DNA from: Bacteroidales bacterium
GTDB lineage: Bacteria; Bacteroidota; Bacteroidia; Bacteroidales; GCA-2748055
Length of the DNA stretch: 63,658 nt
Direction of reading: 5' to 3'
NCBI GenBank assembly: GCA_023138875.1
Contig: JAGLOO010000005.1
Location: 1 to 63,658, forward strand
The position numbers and the translations under genes were made by a program. The notes under the pieces are model-generated. The model saw only the letters and a program-made list of their open reading frames with translations, ran no database searches and was not told where the DNA came from. Of the stretch, positions 7,661 through 15,904 are shown piece after piece. Within the stretch, counting starts at the first letter, position 1, and every line of letters starts with the position of its first letter.

Positions 7661-8644
7661 CTAGTTTGATGATACGTAATCGTATCCCATAATCGCATCT
7701 GTACTCCACTTGGACTTGGTCATGTCGTCGTAGATCATGCCATTGGTACCAAACAACAGTGATTTTGCATCATAACCAATTACACGCAGATAGGCAGCCA
7801 GGTTGGCACTATTCTGACCAGTATAGCAATATACCACAACCGGCTTGTCAGTAGACAGGGTCTTCAGATCAGCTGAAAGAGCAATGCTCTCTTTAGGAGT
7901 ATACTGGATAACACCGGGAATATGTCCTGGATCGGTATACTCAGCAGCTGGCCAATAGTTAATGATGTAATACTTATCCAGATCATCAAATACTGCAGTT
8001 TTGGTAATCTTGGCTGCTGCAAATCCATCGGCGAGAACTGTAGCCATACGGGATTCCAGGATCTCCTGACCGGTCTTTTTTCCTGTAGATAATGAGGGAA
8101 GGTCTCCGACAGCGCCCTTATCTGTGGCATCCGAGGTGAACTGAGTAGAGTACATGTTGCTGGTATTGCTGTTCCATTTTCCTGCAAAATCAGCATGCCA
8201 GGAACACATTCCAAACTTCATGGAGTACACCTTCTCATACCCCATGAGTCTCAGCAGGCTGGTGGCCCAACCTGCAGTCTGGCCGGTATAACACACAATG
8301 GATACTTCGTCGTAACCCGACAGATCAATTCCTTCGATATGTGAGAGTACATCTCCTGAAGCCACATTCACAGCGTCTTCAATATGTCCTGTTGCAAAAT
8401 CAGTAGCAGAACGGATATCCATGATATACACTTTGTCAAGGACATTGAGAGAATGTACATGCGCGGCTGTTTTAATAGCAGGCATATCGGTGTTCACGTA
8501 ATACTTGCCTGCTGGGGAATCAACGGATTCAAGGTATTCAACCAGGACTTTAGCTTCATTAATCGGATCTTCTTCCTTATCGCAGGATACTACAAAAAAG
8601 GAAATAACCAGGATGGTTAACATCCAGATTCTTGTCTTTGTCAT
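7661..8644 (-). CDS. Double-rhodanese-domain lipoprotein
   Basis: The ATG at 8644 is preferred because it gives a standard lipoprotein signal peptide (MTKTRIWML... lipobox VVSC). An in-frame ATG at 8671 would add nine residues. Two rhodanese (sulfurtransferase) domains follow. Each keeps an active-site cysteine loop with the same sequence, CYTGQ (CYTGQTA and CYTGQNS), and each has a 'Y.. DIR/NYWP' region and a 'GHI' turn. Both active-site cysteines are present, so both domains may bind persulfide. The gene lies 51 bp downstream of the decahaem cytochrome gene in the same direction, so a link between sulfane-sulfur handling and cytochrome electron transfer is suggested. The protein should face the periplasm or the outer-membrane surface. 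Confidence 0.85.
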   Translation of the reverse strand: MTKTRIWMLTILVISFFVVSCDKEEDPINEAKVLVEYLESVDSPAGKYYVNTDMPAIKTAAHVHSLNVLDKVYIMDIRSATDFATGHIEDAVNVASGDVLSHIEGIDLSGYDEVSIVCYTGQTAGWATSLLRLMGYEKVYSMKFGMCSWHADFAGKWNSNTSNMYSTQFTSDATDKGAVGDLPSLSTGKKTGQEILESRMATVLADGFAAAKITKTAVFDDLDKYYIINYWPAAEYTDPGHIPGVIQYTPKESIALSADLKTLSTDKPVVVYCYTGQNSANLAAYLRVIGYDAKSLLFGTNGMIYDDMTKSKWSTDAIMGYDYVSSN

Positions 8645-8695
8645 AATTGTGATATTTGTTTGGTTTAACATTTATTTTTATTGTGGGGGATTTAA

Positions 8696-10042
8696 TTATT
8701 TCGTCCAGTACAAGGGCAGTTCACCATCAACAGCAATGTGACCTGTGGCGCCAATTTCCCATTCAAGCAAATCGGCCTGCCATAGGTACAGATCCTTGTT
8801 AATCAACGAATCACCTTCCTTGCGGATGTGGCAACTTAAGTAGCAATTACCCTCAACCTCGGTTCTTTCCGTCCATCTGAGTATATTATGAGGGGAGGTG
8901 AAATTATATGTGGGATGAACATCAAAATTGGCGTACTCATCAACACCATATTTTTCCCAGTTATCGGGAGCAGCAAGGGTTCTGCGAACCAGTACAAAAC
9001 CATAACCCTCTTTAATATCCGGTATGGGATTGAGGGCGATCTTGAAATCCATGTAAGCGGGAATCCTCGCCCCATCCCCGTGAATGTGACAACTGCCGCA
9101 GTTGTTATAATCCTGTGAATGACAAACCTGACAATTGAAATCGCTATAATGAAACGTATGATAGTCATTGGATGACTCCAGTCCGGTATGGCAATTCTCA
9201 CACTCGGGCAGTTCAGTGTATGCATAGCGTTGATCCACCGGTTTGCCATCCCCGTGCAGTTCGTGTCCATCGTGACAGACAATGCAATCCCACCCCATTT
9301 CTGTCAGGTGCACATCCGGTTTTGTTCCTGATGCAACACCCAGGTAAGCATGTCCGCCCCTGGAAGTATGACAGGTTATGCATACATTCAGCATATCAGG
9401 GGTCTTGTTAAAATTATGTCCCTTGGACAGGCCGCCGCCACCAATGGCCGGGCGAACCACATGGCAATTACCACAGGTACCATGACAAATAGCACAGTTG
9501 TTGTTATACCCTTCAATCTGGTGGGCCGGAAGCTGGTCAAATTCATCTGCCCCGCTCAATCCACTGCGCATGGCCACCTTCCTTTTTTGACCTGTACCAT
9601 TATGCAGGCTGGTTAAAAAATTGTCCGTTACTTCCTGATGGCACATGCCGCACTTCTCTTCATAAAATATTGAAGGAGAAGATATCCAATCACCGGAATG
9701 GGCCAGATCTTTTTCGCCGGTATCGCCATTTCCATCATGGCATCCCGTACACCCGATTCCATAATGCCCGGATGACTTGAAAGAATCATACCCTGTACCA
9801 CCCAGATACACCCGGTCGTAGGGTTCAAAATGTGGAGCCTCCCCTCCACATCCTCCAGCCGGTGGAGCGGTATCCGGTGAATGTACTTCTATCAATCTCG
9901 CATAATCTGTATGGCATCCTTCACAGGAATTTGCTTTTATCTTCCCACTGTCTTTACCGGGGATGGTATAGCTGGTACATCCGGCAAAAATCCATGCGGC
10001 AACCAGGCATACTGTTATCAATCTTGGCCCTCTCTTTATCAT
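8696..10042 (-). CDS. Multihaem (10-11 haem) cytochrome c lipoprotein
   Basis: The 448-residue protein has a lipobox (FAGC, C22) and ten CxxCH motifs, with cysteines at about 40, 98, 131, 183, 190, 221, 253, 281, 304 and 315. It also has one CxxxCH motif (C400-x3-C404-H405). Two motifs, CAICH and CGNCH, are separated by only two residues (GT), as in tightly packed haem stacks. There is no catalytic domain that I recognise, so it may be a wire or a terminal reductase of unknown substrate. It is transcribed divergently from the second Crp/Fnr gene and followed by the double-rhodanese lipoprotein. Lipid anchoring suggests an outer-membrane location, facing either side. Confidence 0.88.
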   Translation of the reverse strand: MIKRGPRLITVCLVAAWIFAGCTSYTIPGKDSGKIKANSCEGCHTDYARLIEVHSPDTAPPAGGCGGEAPHFEPYDRVYLGGTGYDSFKSSGHYGIGCTGCHDGNGDTGEKDLAHSGDWISSPSIFYEEKCGMCHQEVTDNFLTSLHNGTGQKRKVAMRSGLSGADEFDQLPAHQIEGYNNNCAICHGTCGNCHVVRPAIGGGGLSKGHNFNKTPDMLNVCITCHTSRGGHAYLGVASGTKPDVHLTEMGWDCIVCHDGHELHGDGKPVDQRYAYTELPECENCHTGLESSNDYHTFHYSDFNCQVCHSQDYNNCGSCHIHGDGARIPAYMDFKIALNPIPDIKEGYGFVLVRRTLAAPDNWEKYGVDEYANFDVHPTYNFTSPHNILRWTERTEVEGNCYLSCHIRKEGDSLINKDLYLWQADLLEWEIGATGHIAVDGELPLYWTK

Positions 10043-10129
10043 GAATGAAGCATTCTTTACAAATTATTCTTATACGTATTTTTCAAGTCCGGTGGACACC
10101 TTTTTTAAATAATCCTGCATCTCTTTTTC

Positions 10130-10154
10130 CTTCCGGAATTACCAGTTCCGGAAG
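10130..10154. repeat. Inverted repeat in the divergent cytochrome/regulator gap
   Basis: A perfect 9-bp inverted repeat (CTTCCGGAA at 10130-10138, TTCCGGAAG at 10146-10154) with a 7-nt spacer lies 88 bp upstream of the decahaem lipoprotein start. It has no T tract, so an operator or a 5'-leader hairpin is likelier than a terminator. The rest of the 10043-10316 gap shows nothing else except the FNR-like site. Confidence 0.6.
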
Positions 10155-10254
10155 CATTCAACAATGCCGTAAAGTTTGCTCATTTGGGTGAAAACCCAAA
10201 ACAAATCAAACTGTTATTAAAACCCAATCGGGGTGATCTGAACCTGTTATAAAG

Positions 10255-10268
10255 CTGATCCATATCAG
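10255..10268. promoter_or_regulatory. FNR-like operator CTGAT-CCAT-ATCAG
   Basis: CTGATCCATATCAG is a perfect palindrome in its arms and differs from the FNR consensus by one base per half-site. Its centre is 55-56 bp upstream of the ATG of the second crp/fnr gene. The perfect box at 4610-4623 is at the same distance from the first crp/fnr gene. The matching spacing supports a shared autoregulatory arrangement. Confidence 0.6.
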
Positions 10269-10316
10269 TCTTTTTTATGATTCTTTTGTATATTTAAATT
10301 TTTAAATGATATTACT

Positions 10317-11012
10317 ATGGAACAGGCCATGCGATTTACAGGATGTACTTTGAGTATGCATCAATGCAGGTGTTTCGAAAAACTAAACCCCGAAGAGCGC
10401 GACTACCTCGATGCCAACTCGGTGTGGATCAAGTACAAAAAAGGGGAGATGCTATGCAAACAGGGTAGTTTTGTATCCCATGTCATATATGTGGAAAAAG
10501 GTTTGGCCAAAGTATTCCTTGATAATGGGGTTAACTCGCTGGTATTAAGGATTATTCCGGATGGTAATTTCCTGGGGTTGGCTTCGGTCTCGGAAGAACA
10601 AACCACCTACCCGTATTCCAGCATGGCCTATGTCGATTCTGATATCCGTCAGGTCGACATTAATACATTCAGACAGCTGATAAAACAGAATACTGCCTTT
10701 GCAAAGGAAGTGATCAATATATTAAGTGCCAATAGTGTGCAGATATACGGCAGATTTTTTTGCCTGACATACAAACAGGCATTTGGCCGCCTGGCCGATA
10801 TTCTCATCTGTCTTGCAGACCGGATCTTTAAAAACAATGAATTTGATTTGCCGCTAACCCGTAAGGAACTCGGGGAACTGGCAGGAATGAGTGCCGAAAC
10901 TGTAATCCGGATGCTCAAGGAATTCAATGAAGAAGGCTTAATCAACATGAACGGCAAGTCCATCGAAATACTCGATTATGACCGCCTGAAAAAGATCAGT
11001 GAAACAGGGTAA
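10317..11012 (+). CDS. Second Crp/Fnr-family regulator
   Basis: The 231-residue protein is a paralogue of the regulator at 3867-4562. It has an N-terminal cNMP-type barrel, a long dimer helix and a C-terminal helix-turn-helix ('LTRKELGELAGMSAETVIRMLKEF'). The recognition helix ETVIR keeps the glutamate and arginine that contact DNA in CRP and FNR. N-terminal cysteines at 10, 17 and 19 are spaced differently from FNR, so a [4Fe-4S] cluster is less certain than in the paralogue. Both proteins end with an 'IEILDYDRL'-like motif. It lies between the decahaem and hexahaem lipoprotein genes, which are on the other strand, and its own promoter region carries an FNR-like box. It is probably a local regulator of the cytochrome genes. 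Confidence 0.85.
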   Translation: MEQAMRFTGCTLSMHQCRCFEKLNPEERDYLDANSVWIKYKKGEMLCKQGSFVSHVIYVEKGLAKVFLDNGVNSLVLRIIPDGNFLGLASVSEEQTTYPYSSMAYVDSDIRQVDINTFRQLIKQNTAFAKEVINILSANSVQIYGRFFCLTYKQAFGRLADILICLADRIFKNNEFDLPLTRKELGELAGMSAETVIRMLKEFNEEGLINMNGKSIEILDYDRLKKISETG

Positions 11013-11090
11013 CCAACCGGTGAAGGATATCCTGGCGTACAAAAGAAGACAGTCCCAAACTACATGATGAGACGGCCTCTTTTTCAATTT

Positions 11091-12155
11091 CTAGTTGAAT
11101 ACACTTATGGAATTATTCAGAAGCGCCTTGGTATATGCAGGATTGTGAATTCCTGTACTGGCATCTTCTTCTACCAAAAGAAAGTTCCAGAGTGCACCAA
11201 CCGAGTCTGCCTGGTAAGACACATCCTCAATAGCATGTCCGTCCTCATCAAGCATATTGGCTGCTTTCAAAGCTGCTTCAAGATCGGCCAACAATCCCTC
11301 AATCTCGGTCACGCCACCATGGACATCAAAATCAGTAGCATCTGAATGGCAACTGGTACAGGCTTCAATACCCACAGTCCAGCTATGACCACCGGTATCT
11401 GTTCCGCCTGCATGCATATGACAGCTAACGCAATCAGCTCCTGATTGATGCGCACCTTTTACAGAGAGATCGCTTCTAAATTCATATCCTCCAAGTCCAT
11501 TGATAAAATTGGCCTGTGGTCCATGATGTGGTCCGTAATGAGAATGAACATAAACAATGGCGGTGCCATCTGTATCATCAGCCGGGTTTGTTCTTGCCTG
11601 ATGACAATTCATACAGAGGTTCGATTCACTGTTACTAAACTCAACTTTTGCTCCACCAGCAATTAAAACCACAGGGGCAGTGGTCCTTATGGCAGCGTTG
11701 CTTTCATTCTCAAAATCCAGTGATGAATGGAAGTCATGGCAGGTCTTGCAAGCAACAGGTTGTGGTAATGGGATAGCTGCAGCGATTGTGTCCAATCCAG
11801 TCCATACCGTCTGTACAAAACCTTCATGAGAATGACACTTTGCACAATCGATCCTTCCACCTGCATACTCAACAGTTGTGGGACTACCAGGATAAAACGT
11901 CTGGCTTGTAGCATGCAGAGTCTTCTCATACTGTGCAGTTACAGCACCTTTCACTGCGGTATTATGACAGGTAAGACACACCGCATTACCTGCGACACCG
12001 TCGGTACCATCAGTACCATCTATACCATCCTGTCCATCCTGTCCATCCAGACCCGGAGGGCCAACTGGTCCTTCACAACTACTCAGGAACACTGCACCTG
12101 CAATAAGCAGTGCGAATCCTCCTAAAACGGTTACGATTGAAATATTCTTTTTCAT
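11091..12155 (-). CDS. Hexahaem cytochrome c lipoprotein with a collagen-like G-x-y segment
   Basis: The 354-residue protein has a lipoprotein signal peptide (LSSC, C27). Nine consecutive G-x-y triplets follow immediately (about 29-55, GPVGPPGLDGQDGQDG onward), and then six CxxCH motifs (CLTCH, CAKCH, CKTCH, CMNCH, CVSCH, CTSCH). The C-terminal 80 residues lack haem motifs and contain a predicted helix 'EGLLADLEAALKAANML' and an asparagine-rich end. Collagen-like stalks form triple helices, so the cytochrome may be a trimer held away from the membrane; this is inference. An FNR-like palindrome lies 8-21 bp before the ATG. It probably belongs to the same respiratory system as the other multihaem lipoproteins. 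Confidence 0.85.
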   Translation of the reverse strand: MKKNISIVTVLGGFALLIAGAVFLSSCEGPVGPPGLDGQDGQDGIDGTDGTDGVAGNAVCLTCHNTAVKGAVTAQYEKTLHATSQTFYPGSPTTVEYAGGRIDCAKCHSHEGFVQTVWTGLDTIAAAIPLPQPVACKTCHDFHSSLDFENESNAAIRTTAPVVLIAGGAKVEFSNSESNLCMNCHQARTNPADDTDGTAIVYVHSHYGPHHGPQANFINGLGGYEFRSDLSVKGAHQSGADCVSCHMHAGGTDTGGHSWTVGIEACTSCHSDATDFDVHGGVTEIEGLLADLEAALKAANMLDEDGHAIEDVSYQADSVGALWNFLLVEEDASTGIHNPAYTKALLNNSISVFN

Positions 12156-12510
12156 AGCTAATGTGATTTATATCAAAGATATCTCTGTCAGTTTTATTGT
12201 TCTAAGATTCACAATAGACATATATACTGGTTTTCAGGACTATACGCAGGCATTTCATCGATATATATCGATCCGAGAACCGCTTTAGGCCTGCTGGCGC
12301 GCCTTTCCTGAACCATAGAACATTCATCTTTAATAATTTGTCCGAAATTTGGATATGTGAAGGAGAAGATCGAATGGCTCAAAATGCCCTGTTAATAAAG
12401 GAGGAATATATTCTTCAACACGTCAGATTTTAAGGTGCACTAACTTTTTTCCAAATATTTCATGCCCGATTCAGATAATAGTCTTTACTTGATTTAAAAT
12501 TGTAAAGAAC
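12156..12510. other. Intergenic region with a perfect 16-bp palindrome
   Basis: No coding frame is supported in this 355-bp gap between two divergent genes. It contains the FNR-like site at 12163-12176 and a perfect A+T-rich palindrome, ATCGATATATATCGAT, at 12257-12272. It is likely to hold the promoters of both flanking genes. Confidence 0.6.
12163..12176. promoter_or_regulatory. FNR-like operator GTGAT-TTAT-ATCAA
   Basis: One half-site is perfect (ATCAA) and the other has one mismatch (GTGAT for TTGAT). It lies only 8-21 bp upstream of the hexahaem lipoprotein start, closer than at the crp/fnr genes. If functional it would fit repression or a very short leader better than classical activation. 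Confidence 0.4.
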
Positions 12511-14223
12511 ATGAGGTTGTACCTGTTCCAGGCCCTGGTTACGACATTGCTTTTCATGGCGGGATGCGACACGAAAGAGACCATTGTTAAGATTGCTGTG
12601 ACCACCGATGTTCACGGGATGATATTCCCTTATGATTTCATCAAGCGGGAACAATCTGACCATTCCCTCGCCCATATACATAATTATGTATCTAAACAGA
12701 GGGTACTGGAAGATACGCTCTTTTTCCTGCTTGACAACGGAGATTTCCTTCAGGGTCAGCCCACGGTTTATTATTACAACTTCATCGATGCTGCTTCCTC
12801 ACATATTTCGGCCCGGGTCATGAATTACATGGGATATGATGCCGGTACGGTCGGCAACCATGACATTGAAGCCGGACCAGGCGTTTATGATCAGATCAGA
12901 GAGTCGTTCAATTTCCCCTGGCTTGCAGCCAATGCCGTACATGCGGATTCTGAAGAACCCTATTTTGAACCCTATACGATCCTGAAAGCAGGAGGGAAAA
13001 AGATTGCCATCCTGGGCCTGATTACCCCTGGCATTCCCGGCTGGCTATCTAAAAACCTCTGGCCGGAGATGGAATTCAGGGACATGGTGGAAACTGCACA
13101 ACAATGGATACCTATTATATATAAAAGAGAGGATCCGGACCTGGTGGTTGGGCTTTTCCATTCCGGCACCGATGCGGGGTATGGGGGCAATGATAAAAGC
13201 TATCTGAATGACAATGCGGTCTTGCTTGTGGCTGAAAACGTTCCCGGATTCGATGTGATCTTTGCGGGCCACGACCACCGGGTATCCAATCAATGGATCA
13301 TCAATAATACCGGAGACAGTGTGCTGGTAGTAGATCCGGGGAGCCACGCGCGGTATGCAGGGGAAGTGACCATTGCATTCGGGAAAGATGGAGCGAAGGA
13401 GATCACCGGAGATATCATTTCCATGAAAGAATTCGCCCCTTCAGTTGAATTTCTCGATCATTTTAAGGAGGACTATAATAAAGTTTCAGAATACCTGGCG
13501 GACACCATCACCTGGCTCGCTGAAAACATGGCCGGACTGGATGCCTTGTTTGGACCCTCCACCATGATATCGTTGATACACCGGGTTCAGCTGGACCTTT
13601 CCGGGGCAGACATTTCATTCACCTCTCCCCTTTCACTCTCAGCGGTGTTGAAAGAAGGACCGGTCCTGGTTTCCGACATGTTCAAACTGTACCGGTTCGA
13701 GAACATGCTTTACAGGATGGAACTCACTGGAAAGGAGATTGAACAGTACCTGGAATATGCGGCCGGGATCTGGTTCAATACCATGACAGGATCCGGTGAT
13801 CACCTGTTGCTGTTCCGAACCGGTCAGAAGGACAGGGGACACCTTGCTAATCCATACTACAATTTTTCCACCGCGGCTGGTATTGATTATACCATCGATG
13901 TAAGTCATCCTCCCGGACAAAGGGTAACAATCACAGGATTTTCCGACGGGTCTCCCTTTGCAACAACAGAGTACTACCAGGTGGCCATCAATTCCTACCG
14001 TGGGAATGGGGGAGGTGGACACCTTACGTCAGGAGCTGGTATCGCCAGGGAAAACCTTTCAGGACGAATCACCTGGTCTACAGACCTTGATCTTCGGTAT
14101 TACCTCATGGACCACCTGGCTGAGAATGACACCCTCCATCCGGAGTTGATGGATAACTGGTATTGTTTGCCCGGGAAGTGGGTGGAGGATGCCTCCATAT
14201 CAGACCGGAAAATCATTAATTGA
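12511..14223 (+). CDS. 5'-nucleotidase / 2',3'-cyclic phosphodiesterase-like lipoprotein
   Basis: The 570-residue protein has a lipobox (MAGC) near residue 19. It has a metallophosphoesterase domain with the motifs TTDVHG, DNGDFLQG, GNHDIE, HSGTD and FAGHDH (all metal ligands present), and then a 5'-nucleotidase C-terminal substrate-binding domain ('YRFENMLYRMELTGKEIEQYLEYAA', 'YQVAINSYRGNGGGGH'). This is the UshA/CpdB architecture: hydrolysis of nucleoside monophosphates or 2',3'-cyclic nucleotides in the periplasm, for phosphate and nucleoside salvage. The GHDH motif is intact, in contrast with the T9SS phosphatase at 1945-3864. The gene stands alone, and substrate choice within the family cannot be read from sequence. 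Confidence 0.9.
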   Translation: MRLYLFQALVTTLLFMAGCDTKETIVKIAVTTDVHGMIFPYDFIKREQSDHSLAHIHNYVSKQRVLEDTLFFLLDNGDFLQGQPTVYYYNFIDAASSHISARVMNYMGYDAGTVGNHDIEAGPGVYDQIRESFNFPWLAANAVHADSEEPYFEPYTILKAGGKKIAILGLITPGIPGWLSKNLWPEMEFRDMVETAQQWIPIIYKREDPDLVVGLFHSGTDAGYGGNDKSYLNDNAVLLVAENVPGFDVIFAGHDHRVSNQWIINNTGDSVLVVDPGSHARYAGEVTIAFGKDGAKEITGDIISMKEFAPSVEFLDHFKEDYNKVSEYLADTITWLAENMAGLDALFGPSTMISLIHRVQLDLSGADISFTSPLSLSAVLKEGPVLVSDMFKLYRFENMLYRMELTGKEIEQYLEYAAGIWFNTMTGSGDHLLLFRTGQKDRGHLANPYYNFSTAAGIDYTIDVSHPPGQRVTITGFSDGSPFATTEYYQVAINSYRGNGGGGHLTSGAGIARENLSGRITWSTDLDLRYYLMDHLAENDTLHPELMDNWYCLPGKWVEDASISDRKIIN

Positions 14224-14335
14224 ACCAGGGCATTCTTAAATTGATATTTATTTATAGTTTTGCAACCATGATTATTAGACCTTCAAAACTTTTTTTACCT
14301 TGATGGGTCTTATCATAACCAATGCAATTTAACCT

Positions 14336-15895
14336 ATGGATGTTAAAGGAAGAAACTTTGCCCGATTCCTTGATAGGCAACAGGTGTATGATAATCAACA
14401 CGATGCCGGGGCAGCAGGAAAACAGCATGCAAAGGGTAAACTGACCGCCTGGGAAAGACTCGATATCCTTTTTGACGAAGACACCTTTGAAGAGATAGAC
14501 GCCTATGTCACTGCCGACCGCACCGATACCGGTTTTGGCAAGGTGAAACAGGCCTTCGGGGATGGTGTGAACATCGGACACGGGTTAATTCGGGGACGGC
14601 TTGTCTTTGCCTATGCCCAGGATTTTACCGTAATGGGTGGTTCCCTGGGTTCGGTCCATGCGGCAAAGATTATGAAGATCCAGGATATGGCCCTGAAGAT
14701 GGGTGCTCCCATGATTGGTCTGATAGACTCCGGAGGAGCCCGCATCCAGGAAGGGGTGGCCAGCCTGGCCGGATATGCCGGGATCTTTTACCGCAATGTC
14801 CAGTCTTCAGGAGTCATTCCACAGATCTCGGTGATCCTGGGACCCGCCGCAGGCGGAGCCGTTTACTCCCCCGCCATTACTGATTTTGTATTCATGACCA
14901 ACCAGACCAGCTATATGTTTGTTACTGGTCCAAACGTTGTGAAGGAAGTTTTGAACGAAGATGTCACATTCAATGATCTGGGTGGTGCCGGTATCCATTC
15001 CAAAAAAAGCGGTGTGGCACATATGGTTCATGAGGACGAAGAAAACACCCTGCTGGGTGTTCGCCAGATCCTCTCGTACCTCCCATCCAACAACATGGAA
15101 AATCCTCCCGAAATGGAGCTTTCAGAAGATGAAACGAAAGATATGGAGGAGAAACTAAGGGATATTGTTCCCGATGATGCCAACAAACCTTACGATGTGA
15201 AGGAAGTGATCAACCTGCTGGTGGATAAACGCTCCTTTTACGAAATCTCGGAAAATTACGCCCAGAACCTGGTGATCGGTTTTGCCAGACTGAATGGGAA
15301 AGTAATCGGGATCGTGGCCAACCAGCCCAAGGTACTGGCCGGAACACTGGACATCAATTCATCCACCAAAGGAGCACGTTTTATCAGGTTCTGCGATGCT
15401 TTCAATGTGTCGCTGCTGATCCTTGAGGATGTGCCTGGTTTCCTTCCGGGAATCGACCAGGAGCATGACGGGATCATCCGACATGGAGCCAAAATGCTCT
15501 ATGCCTTTGCCGATTCCACTGTTCCCAGGATCACTGTAATCCTTCGCAAGTCTTATGGAGGTGCTTATTGCGTGATGAACAGCAAAAACCTGGGGGGTGA
15601 TTTCAACTTTGCCTGGCCCACTGCCGAAATCGCAGTGATGGGTCCCGAAGGAGCTGTAGCCATAATTTACAGGAAAGAATTGGAGGCTTCCGAAGATCCG
15701 GTGGCCATGAAGAAAGAACTTGTTGCCAGGTATCGAACCGAGATCGCCAATCCCTATATTGCCGATGAAAGGGGATTTATTGACGAGGTCATTGATCCTG
15801 CTTTCACAAGGCAAAAGCTGATCCGGGCCTTTGAAGCACTGGAAAATAAATTCATGAACAACCCTGCCAGGAAACATGGCAACATTCCGCTTTGA
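14336..15895 (+). CDS. Acyl-CoA (propionyl-CoA) carboxylase carboxyltransferase subunit
   Basis: The 519-residue protein has the crotonase-like fold halves of the carboxyl_trans family. Motifs include 'MIGLIDSGGARIQEGV', 'GPAAGGAVYSPAITDF', 'FVTGPNV' and 'GGAYCVMNSK', matching PccB and the methylmalonyl-CoA decarboxylase alpha subunit (MmdA). It transfers the carboxyl group between carboxybiotin and an acyl-CoA, probably propionyl-CoA. A biotin carboxylase follows after 9 bp and a biotin carrier after that, and no membrane decarboxylase subunit is present. A carboxylase is therefore favoured over a sodium-pumping decarboxylase. A -7-like box (TAGTTTTG at 14255-14262) lies upstream without a clear -33 element. 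Confidence 0.9.
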   Translation: MDVKGRNFARFLDRQQVYDNQHDAGAAGKQHAKGKLTAWERLDILFDEDTFEEIDAYVTADRTDTGFGKVKQAFGDGVNIGHGLIRGRLVFAYAQDFTVMGGSLGSVHAAKIMKIQDMALKMGAPMIGLIDSGGARIQEGVASLAGYAGIFYRNVQSSGVIPQISVILGPAAGGAVYSPAITDFVFMTNQTSYMFVTGPNVVKEVLNEDVTFNDLGGAGIHSKKSGVAHMVHEDEENTLLGVRQILSYLPSNNMENPPEMELSEDETKDMEEKLRDIVPDDANKPYDVKEVINLLVDKRSFYEISENYAQNLVIGFARLNGKVIGIVANQPKVLAGTLDINSSTKGARFIRFCDAFNVSLLILEDVPGFLPGIDQEHDGIIRHGAKMLYAFADSTVPRITVILRKSYGGAYCVMNSKNLGGDFNFAWPTAEIAVMGPEGAVAIIYRKELEASEDPVAMKKELVARYRTEIANPYIADERGFIDEVIDPAFTRQKLIRAFEALENKFMNNPARKHGNIPL

Positions 15896-15904
15896 TTTTC
15901 TAAT

